Part shown: piece after piece, positions 58,271 through 64,000 of the stretch
Layout of the letters: the number at the start of each line of letters is the position of its first letter
Position numbering within the stretch: position 1 is the stretch's first letter
The notes under the pieces: model-generated
Told to the model about the DNA's origin: nothing
Database searches by the model: none
Seen by the model: only the letters and a program-made list of their open reading frames with translations
Program-made: the position numbers and the translations under genes
Assembly: GCA_017439985.1 (NCBI GenBank)
Contig: JAFSIC010000049.1
Coordinates: forward strand, 19,377 to 83,376
DNA from: Oscillospiraceae bacterium
Lineage (GTDB): Bacteria; Bacillota; Clostridia; Oscillospirales; Ruminococcaceae
Direction of reading: 5' to 3'
DNA: 64,000 bases

Positions 58271-58786
58271 ATGAGAAACAACGTACAAAAAATGACCGCC
58301 GCCGGACTTTGCCTTGCTCTTGCTCTTTTGCTGCCGTTCTTAACGGGACAGATCCCGCAGATCGGCGGAATGCTCTGCCCGATGCATCTTCCAGTATTGC
58401 TCTGCGGCTTCCTTTGCGGAGGACCATGGGGCTTGGCGGTGGGAGCGGTGGCTCCTTTGCTGAGAAACCTGCTCTTCGGTATGCCGCCTCTGTATCCTAC
58501 TGCGATTTCCATGTGCTTTGAGCTGGCTGCTTACGGCGCCATCAGCGGTTTCCTCTATTCGAAGCTGAAAAAACATGGCGTAAAAGGCATCTATATGGCT
58601 CTGCTGATCGCCATGCTGCTGGGCCGCATCATCTGGGCAGTGGTACGCATGATTCTGATGGTAGGCGGTGCTCCATTCACTTTAGCGATTTTCCTGGCAG
58701 ATGGCTTCATCAATGCAATCCCCGGCATTATCGTGCAGCTGATTCTGATTCCGCTTCTGGTGACCGCAGTGGAACGCAGAAAATAA
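58271..58786 (+). CDS. ECF transporter S component, substrate unknown
   Basis: A 171-residue membrane protein with six segments. The opening KMTAAGLCLALALLLPFLTGQ and PMHLPVLLCGFLCGGPWGLAVGAVAPLLRNLLFG are the usual S-component core that contacts EcfT and lines the vitamin pocket. The substrate (vitamin, precursor or metal) is not evident. The energising module is not in this window, as is normal for group II ECF systems. GGAAGGAG precedes the ATG; the leader RNA upstream looks regulated. Confidence 0.85.
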   Translation: MRNNVQKMTAAGLCLALALLLPFLTGQIPQIGGMLCPMHLPVLLCGFLCGGPWGLAVGAVAPLLRNLLFGMPPLYPTAISMCFELAAYGAISGFLYSKLKKHGVKGIYMALLIAMLLGRIIWAVVRMILMVGGAPFTLAIFLADGFINAIPGIIVQLILIPLLVTAVERRK

Positions 58787-58895
58787 CACAGGACTCATTG
58801 TGTCGATTTTAGTTGCTGAACAGACAGAAATGAGCTATAATATTACCGTATGAATAAGCGATTCTGTGTAATCAGAAATGAAAGGAACGATGACA

Positions 58896-60068
58896 ATGAA
58901 TGAATTTCTGAAAAGAGCCATGGAACTGAACGATTCCATTCTGGCTGACCGTCACTATCTCCATCAGAATGCGGAAGTTGGCATGGAGCTTCCTGTGACC
59001 ACCAAATATGTTTTGGACAGACTGACTGCCATGGGCATCGAAGCAAAAGAACTTTGCAAATCCGGCGTTGTTGGTCTTATCAAGGGCAAAAAACCGGGCA
59101 AAGTGTATCTGCTTCGTGCGGACATGGACGCTTTGCCAATGGGCGAAGATAACTGTCTGCCTTGCAAATCCCTCAACGCCAACGCGCATAACTGCGGTCA
59201 CGATATGCACACTGCTATGCTGCTGGCTGCGGCTCAGATGCTGAAAGAAAAAGAAGATGAGCTGGAAGGCACCGTGAAACTGATGTTCCAGCCTGCAGAA
59301 GAAACCTTTGAGGGCTCCAAAGCAATGATCGAAGCAGGCGTACTGGAAAATCCTCATGTTGATGTGGCTTCTGCGATGCATGTGATGCTGGATTGGAACG
59401 CTCCATCCTACGGCTGCAGAGCAGGCTTTATGACTTCCTCCTGTGACGGTTTCAAAATCACCGTTCACGGCAAAGGCTGTCACGGCGCAATGCCGGAGCT
59501 GGGCATTGACCCGATCAATGTCGGCATCCACATTTATCAGGCATTCCAGAACCTTGTTGCAAGAGAATCCGGTTCCAAAGAAACCGTTTGCCTGACCATG
59601 GGTCAGTTCTCTGCCGGTTCCACTCCAAACATCATCCCTGCCGAAGCGGTTCTGCAGGGCACTCTGCGTACCTACAACCAGGCTCTCCGTGAGAAACTGG
59701 TAAAACGTATGCATGAGATCTGTGATGCTGCGGCTGCTATGTTCGGCGCACAGGTGGATTACGAAGTTCTTTCCGATGTACCATCCTGCTACACCAATCC
59801 GGAAGTTCTCAGCGAGCTGAGAGGCTATGTGGATGAGCTGGAGATCCCATGCGGCAGCGATCAGTACATGGTAACTCCATCCGACGACGTTGCTTTCATT
59901 TCCGAGAAAGTTCCGATGGCTTATCTGATGCTGGGTGCAAAAGTGGAAGGCAACCCATACCCACACCACAATCCAAAAGTTCTCTTCGACGAGAAAGCGA
60001 TGCCATACGGTGCAGCGATTCACGCACAGTGTGCTTTCAACTGGCTGAAAAATCACAGCGACAAATAG
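58896..60068 (+). CDS. M20-family amidohydrolase (HipO/AbgB-like)
   Basis: A 390-residue metal-dependent N-acyl amino acid hydrolase. The motifs are LLRADMDALPM, NCGHDMHTAMLL (Cys, His ligands), FQPAEETFEGS (Glu-Glu) and the dimer-domain HGKGCHGAMPELGIDP with the active-site His; NPYPHHNPKVLFDE ends the metal site. It is typical of aminoacylase/hippurate hydrolases. Start 58896 has the best spacing to AAAGGA; 58890 is an alternative. Strong codon bias. Confidence 0.92.
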   Translation: MNEFLKRAMELNDSILADRHYLHQNAEVGMELPVTTKYVLDRLTAMGIEAKELCKSGVVGLIKGKKPGKVYLLRADMDALPMGEDNCLPCKSLNANAHNCGHDMHTAMLLAAAQMLKEKEDELEGTVKLMFQPAEETFEGSKAMIEAGVLENPHVDVASAMHVMLDWNAPSYGCRAGFMTSSCDGFKITVHGKGCHGAMPELGIDPINVGIHIYQAFQNLVARESGSKETVCLTMGQFSAGSTPNIIPAEAVLQGTLRTYNQALREKLVKRMHEICDAAAAMFGAQVDYEVLSDVPSCYTNPEVLSELRGYVDELEIPCGSDQYMVTPSDDVAFISEKVPMAYLMLGAKVEGNPYPHHNPKVLFDEKAMPYGAAIHAQCAFNWLKNHSDK

Positions 60069-60079
60069 TACATCATTCA

Positions 60080-60106
60080 AAGACTGCCCTCGGGCAGTCT
60101 TTTTGT
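60080..60106 (+). terminator. Terminator after the amidohydrolase gene
   Basis: AGACTGCCC-TC-GGGCAGTCT followed by TTTTG. Confidence 0.9.
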
Positions 60107-60181
60107 CGTTTTGTGCTTGAATCGGAGGACGGGAACAGGTATTATAATAAGTGTAAATTATGTTTTGAAAGGAAGATCGTT

Positions 60182-61126
60182 TTGAATCTCGAACTTTTCA
60201 CCAAATGCCGCGAACGCGTCATTCATAACTGCTCTCAGGTCATTGTCGGCAAAGACGATGCTATTTCCCTTGTACTTACTTGCTTTATCTGCTCCGGCCA
60301 CGTTCTGCTGGAGGACGTACCGGGCACCGGTAAAACTATGCTGCTGCGCGCTTTTGCGAAAACCATCGGCGGCGATTTCAAACGTATCCAGTTTACTCCT
60401 GACCTGCTGCCTTCCGACCTGACCGGTATCCAGTTCTACAATCAGAAATCCGGTGAGTTCCAGTTCAGACCAGGTCCACTCTTCTCGAACATTGTTCTCG
60501 CCGACGAGATCAACCGTGCAACTCCTCGTACCCAGTCCTCTCTGCTGGAGGCAATGGAAGAGCGCCAGATCTCCGTTGACGGTGAAACCACTCGCCTCGA
60601 AGAACCATTCATGGTTATGGCAACCCAGAACCCACTGGAATCCTACGGTACTTTCCCACTTCCTGAAGCACAGATCGACCGCTTCTTCATGCGCTTGAAA
60701 CTGGGCTACATGACCCGCGAACAGGAACTGTCCGTCATCGCACGAGTTTCCACCGTTGACATCATCGACCAGCTGGACTGCGTGATCTCCAAAGAAGAAA
60801 TCGAAGAGCTGAAACGCTCCTACCATGAAGTGAAATTCTCTGACGATGTGGCAGGCTACCTCATGGACATCGTTCAGCGCACCAGAACCGAAAGCCGCTT
60901 CACCGCAGGCGTTTCCACCCGTGGTGCCATCGCTCTCTACAAAGCTTCTCAGGTTACTGCAGCCCTCAACGGCCGCGACTATGTTCTGCCTGAAGATGTT
61001 CGCTTCGTAGCTCCTCATGTTCTGGCTCATCGTGTAGCTTCCGCATCCACCCGCAGCAACGACACCGAAGCTTACATCAGAAAAATCCTCGACGAGATCC
61101 CTGTTCCGCTGGAGCGCATCAAATAG
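60182..61126 (+). CDS. MoxR-family AAA+ ATPase
   Basis: A 314-residue AAA+ chaperone-like ATPase. Walker A is EDVPGTGKTMLL, Walker B VLADEINRATPRTQSSLLEAMEE, sensor 1 MATQNPLESYGTFPLPEAQIDRF. MoxR proteins help insert metal or fold partners that often include the DUF58 protein encoded next. TTG at 60182 after AAAGGAAG is the likely start; the frame is open further upstream into the previous gene but without a fitting start. A TATAAT-like box is at 60143. Confidence 0.9.
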   Translation: MNLELFTKCRERVIHNCSQVIVGKDDAISLVLTCFICSGHVLLEDVPGTGKTMLLRAFAKTIGGDFKRIQFTPDLLPSDLTGIQFYNQKSGEFQFRPGPLFSNIVLADEINRATPRTQSSLLEAMEERQISVDGETTRLEEPFMVMATQNPLESYGTFPLPEAQIDRFFMRLKLGYMTREQELSVIARVSTVDIIDQLDCVISKEEIEELKRSYHEVKFSDDVAGYLMDIVQRTRTESRFTAGVSTRGAIALYKASQVTAALNGRDYVLPEDVRFVAPHVLAHRVASASTRSNDTEAYIRKILDEIPVPLERIK

Positions 61127-61142
61127 GAAAGGGGCTGAGCTT

Positions 61143-62249
61143 TTGATTGCTTTTATGGCAGCTCTTGCAGTGACCCTGCTGGTCCTGCAGCTTCTGACAG
61201 GGCCAAGAGCGCTGCACCGACTGTACTACCGCTGCGAAGTGTCCAAGAATCTGGTCTCTCCCGGCGAGAAATTCACCATCACCACCACAGTGGAGAACCA
61301 TAAGCGGATGATGGTGCCCAATGTACGCATGATGGAGCACTTCCCGCCGGACATCGACCTCTACATGGAGGCCGACGAGCTGTTCCGTGGTGCCACCGAT
61401 GTGCAGCTGACCAGCCGCTTTTACATGATGGGCAACGAGATCTACACCAGAGAAATTGAAGCCTCTCTGCCAAAGCGCGGCAGCCATCATTTCCGTCCCG
61501 CTATCGTTTACGGCGGCGATTTTCTGGGTCTGGAGGAGCATGAACAGTTCTTCCCTGTCCGTGAAGAAGTGGTGGTCATGCCCGATACCGTGGACTGCGC
61601 GGCATTGGATCAGATGGTAGGCGACTTTTTGGGTGATTTGTCCGTTAACCGCTTCATTCTGGAGGATCCGATGCTGACCATCGGCTTCAGTGAATACACA
61701 GGCCGTGAGCCGATGCGTGCCATCAGCTGGAAACAAACCTGTCGTCTGGGACAGATGATGGTCAAAAACTACGACCATACCTTGGATTTATCTGTTACCA
61801 TTCTGCTCAACATCAAAACCGACCATCTGACCGAGGAAAGCCTCGCCCGCATTGAGGACTGCTACCGCCTGACCCGCGCGGTCTGCGAGATGCTGGAGGA
61901 AAAGAGGGTCAAATACAACTTCTTCACCAACGCCACCATTATGGGCTTTGCGGGCACTTGGAGCAACGTGGGTGAAGGTCTGGGCGAGACTCACTTCAAC
62001 TATCTGATGGAGGGTCTGGGACGCGCTATGAACTACGCCACCTCCGACTTCTCCCGTGTGCTGGAGCGCGTGGAGCTGCAGGCTGACCGCAGCAGTTCCT
62101 TCCTTATCATCAGCCCTTACGACGATGACGAGTGGCAGCCTGCCTTGCAGCAGCTGCGCCGCCGAGCCTACGGCTCTGTCCGTGTGCTGACGCCGGACAT
62201 TCTGGGTGAGCAGCAGAGTTATCAGCCGACTGAGGAGGTGAGTGCATGA
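61143..62249 (+). CDS. DUF58-domain protein
   Basis: A 368-residue protein with one hydrophobic segment at the very start (MIAFMAALAVTLLVLQLL), a beta-rich middle and the DUF58 core GREPMRAISWKQTCRLGQMMVKNYDHTLDLSV (about residues 186-217) followed by a vWA-like domain. DUF58 proteins work with MoxR ATPases. TTG at 61143 seems to be the start, behind AAAGGGG. It overlaps the next gene by ATGA. Confidence 0.85.
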   Translation: MIAFMAALAVTLLVLQLLTGPRALHRLYYRCEVSKNLVSPGEKFTITTTVENHKRMMVPNVRMMEHFPPDIDLYMEADELFRGATDVQLTSRFYMMGNEIYTREIEASLPKRGSHHFRPAIVYGGDFLGLEEHEQFFPVREEVVVMPDTVDCAALDQMVGDFLGDLSVNRFILEDPMLTIGFSEYTGREPMRAISWKQTCRLGQMMVKNYDHTLDLSVTILLNIKTDHLTEESLARIEDCYRLTRAVCEMLEEKRVKYNFFTNATIMGFAGTWSNVGEGLGETHFNYLMEGLGRAMNYATSDFSRVLERVELQADRSSSFLIISPYDDDEWQPALQQLRRRAYGSVRVLTPDILGEQQSYQPTEEVSA

Positions 62250-63475
62250 TCCTTTGCTTCTTCCTGAAACTGCTGACGGAGATTTCCCTGTACTTCGTTC
62301 TGGCAAATTGTATCATGTCCGTCGCCTTCACCGGTATCGACAGCCTGATTCCTGCCATTCTCTGTGCGGCGGCGGGAACCGTGGCCTACTGGCTGGATGA
62401 AAAGAAGAAAAACCGTTACCTTTCCGTTCCGCTGCTGCTTCTTGCTTTCCTCTTTGCAAAGGGAATCGGCACCGGCATCGCACTGTTTATCCCTGCTTTT
62501 TACATCTACATGGTCATTAAGGAGAAGCACTTCTTCCTGGATTCCGAACAGCAGACCCTGCTCTTCCGCTGGGGTCTGGTGGCATCCTTCATCTGCTTCT
62601 TCCTCTTTGGCACATTTATCGGACTGCGCTTCGTGGTTCCTTTCATTCTGCTGTTTCTCTTTATCAATGTCTTTCTCATGCGTCTGCTGCGTCAGAACCC
62701 TGCCGTTCTCCACAACAAACGCTTCCTGCTGAGCAACGCTCTGCAGCTGGGAAGCACATTGCTTCTTGCGGCAGTTGTGACCAATAAGGTGGTTATCAAC
62801 TTCCTGAGCGAGTGCTGGAGCTGGGTATACGATACCTTCTTCGAGCCTCTGAGTATCTACATCGCCATGGCTATGGCCTATCTGGGAACGCTGATGGATT
62901 CTGCCTTCAAGCTGGTCTTTGATGATTATCACCGCAAGCCGCAGCACTATAAATGGTCTCCCGGCGACTGGCATGATGAGGCCTTTTACGAGCAGATCGA
63001 GCAGAGCATGAATCAGGAAAGCCCTGCCGTCATTTTCCTGCAGATATGCCTCTTTATCATCGGCTTGCTGGTGGTTCTTGCCATTATCCGCTGGCGTCGC
63101 CGCGGCAGCAGCTTCACAAGACAGACTGCTGTGAAAGAGACTCGCCGCAGTATCGTCAATGAAAAGAAAAAAGAGGACACAGCGCCCATCGATCTGCTCC
63201 CACCGAGAGAGCCTCGCGCTGCTGTTCGCTACTACTATCGCCGCTTCCTGCAGCTTTGCAAGAAGCTGGACTACAAATTCCCTCCGTCCTTCACCACACA
63301 GATGATCGCACACCGCGTGACCCGCCGCTTCGGCAAGGACGAGGTGCAGAGCATCCGCCGCACCTATATCCGCGCCCGTTACAGTGATGAGGAAGTGACG
63401 GCTCAGGATGTGGCAGCCATCAAGGAGCAGGTCAATAAGCTCCGCGAACGCCACGAACCGAAAAATGACGATTAG
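62246..63475 (+). CDS. Membrane protein with C-terminal DUF4129-like domain
   Basis: A 409-residue protein with about eight membrane segments in the first 200 residues, a soluble loop (200-260), a last segment (IFLQICLFIIGLLVVLAIIRW) and a basic cytoplasmic tail. The tail segment AAVRYYYRRFLQLCKKLDYKFPPSFTTQ is like DUF4129, the domain attached to or encoded near transglutaminase-like proteins in MoxR-DUF58 clusters. No transglutaminase domain is present here. Start overlaps DUF58 stop (ATGA). Confidence 0.75.
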   Translation: MILCFFLKLLTEISLYFVLANCIMSVAFTGIDSLIPAILCAAAGTVAYWLDEKKKNRYLSVPLLLLAFLFAKGIGTGIALFIPAFYIYMVIKEKHFFLDSEQQTLLFRWGLVASFICFFLFGTFIGLRFVVPFILLFLFINVFLMRLLRQNPAVLHNKRFLLSNALQLGSTLLLAAVVTNKVVINFLSECWSWVYDTFFEPLSIYIAMAMAYLGTLMDSAFKLVFDDYHRKPQHYKWSPGDWHDEAFYEQIEQSMNQESPAVIFLQICLFIIGLLVVLAIIRWRRRGSSFTRQTAVKETRRSIVNEKKKEDTAPIDLLPPREPRAAVRYYYRRFLQLCKKLDYKFPPSFTTQMIAHRVTRRFGKDEVQSIRRTYIRARYSDEEVTAQDVAAIKEQVNKLRERHEPKNDD

Positions 63476-63498
63476 TCAATCGAAAGGAAGTGCTTCTC

Positions 63499-64000
63499 AT
63501 GTCTGTCAACGTTTATCTTTCTGCCTTGCTTCGCTATGGTTTGGAGAAACAGCTCTTCGAGCCTTGCGATCAAATTTATATGGCAAATCGTCTGCTTGAG
63601 ATCATGCAGCTGGACGAGTTCAGCTGGGAAGAAACGGCTGAACTGCCGCTGGAAGAGATCCTGCAGGCTCTGCTGGACGATGCAGTTGCCCGCGGTATCT
63701 GTGCCGATGACATCACCAGCCGCGACCTCTTTGACACCAAGCTTATGGGCGCACTGACTCCGCCGCCGCGAGAGGTTCGCAAAATCTTCTCTGAATTGTA
63801 CAAAGAAGATCCGCAGACCGCCACCGATTGGTTCTACGAATTTTCCCGAAACACCGACTACATCCGTCGCTATCGCGTGAAAAAGGATATGCGCTGGGTG
63901 ACTTCCACTGATTACGGCGATCTGGACATCACCATCAATCTCAGTAAGCCGGAGAAGGACCCGAAAGCCATCGCCGCTGCCAAATCCGCGCCGCAGGTCG
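63499..64000 (+). CDS. galT: UDP-glucose--hexose-1-phosphate uridylyltransferase, class II (N-terminal part)
   Basis: ATG at 63499, behind AAAGGAAG, opens a frame that runs off the window end after 167 residues. LFDTKLMGALTPPPREVRK, FSRNTDYIRRYRVKKDMRW, and YGDLDITINLSKPEKDPK are hallmark pieces of the Gram-positive class II GalT, which exchanges UMP between glucose-1-phosphate and galactose-1-phosphate in the Leloir pathway. The active site lies beyond the window. It is 23 bases after the DUF4129-like gene. Confidence 0.92.
   Translation, partial: MSVNVYLSALLRYGLEKQLFEPCDQIYMANRLLEIMQLDEFSWEETAELPLEEILQALLDDAVARGICADDITSRDLFDTKLMGALTPPPREVRKIFSELYKEDPQTATDWFYEFSRNTDYIRRYRVKKDMRWVTSTDYGDLDITINLSKPEKDPKAIAAAKSAPQV

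Overview
The window is a 64 kb piece of a Gram-positive, anaerobic-type Bacillota genome, most likely class Clostridia (an Oscillospirales-like gut lineage is a guess). The signs are three T-box leaders (aspS, serS, cysS), AGGAGG-type ribosome sites, a class II GalT, the recA-recX-rimO-pgsA order, PadR/HAAS-domain (DUF1700) regulation, a GlpP antiterminator and a DUF1667 glp module. Most genes are housekeeping, in short operons separated by clear terminators.

Layout. 0-5 kb: end of minD, mgsA, T-box aspS, a creatininase-family amidohydrolase and a HAD phosphatase. 5-12 kb: a CaCA-type exchanger behind a yybP-ykoY-type (Mn2+) riboswitch, a PadR/DUF1700/DUF4097-like operon, a repeat-rich noncoding stretch (8.5-9.1 kb), an M42 peptidase, and rpoN, which has an in-frame TAG near its start and a remarkable His/Cys-rich tail. 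12-18.7 kb: a methyltransferase with a YfcC carrier, a MerR regulator, two XRE regulators, and MATE and EamA exporters. 18.7-32.6 kb: an integrated element. 32.6-40 kb: MFS transporter, T-box serS, PHP phosphatase, TauE/SafE, METTL25-like methyltransferase. 40-48 kb: recA-recX-rimO-pgsA, T-box cysS, galU, PAP2, pyrE. 48-58 kb: a BaiN-like flavoprotein, a peptidase of family S51, then a GlpP-controlled glycerol-3-phosphate module (two flavoproteins, DUF1667, HAD-IIA, GNAT, GDPD). 56-64 kb: two M20 hydrolases, DUF3842, an ECF S component behind an attenuator-like leader, MoxR-DUF58-DUF4129 and the start of galT.

The element is bounded by a perfect 89-bp direct repeat (18713-18801 and 32505-32593) that covers the 3' part of a tRNA-Ala(GGC) gene and its terminator. 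A tyrosine integrase lies next to the intact tRNA. The backbone is AT-rich (small paralogues, SprT-like protease, XRE repressor with four operators, serine recombinase). No relaxase or type IV secretion genes are present.

The most interesting part is the cargo at 23.4-29.0 kb: a TVP38-like membrane protein, a DhaS-like TetR regulator, a patatin-like lipase, a radical-SAM-like protein that has lost its cluster and GGEP motifs, a genuine radical SAM enzyme, and a DegV/FakB-like fatty-acid-binding protein. Three inverted repeats of the form GGACAA-N10-TTGTCC sit at the tetR and radical SAM promoter regions and tie the genes into one probable regulon. I infer a mobile lipid- or membrane-modifying system that pairs an active radical SAM enzyme with a catalytically dead paralogue; a glycosyltransferase (GT8) follows after a terminator.
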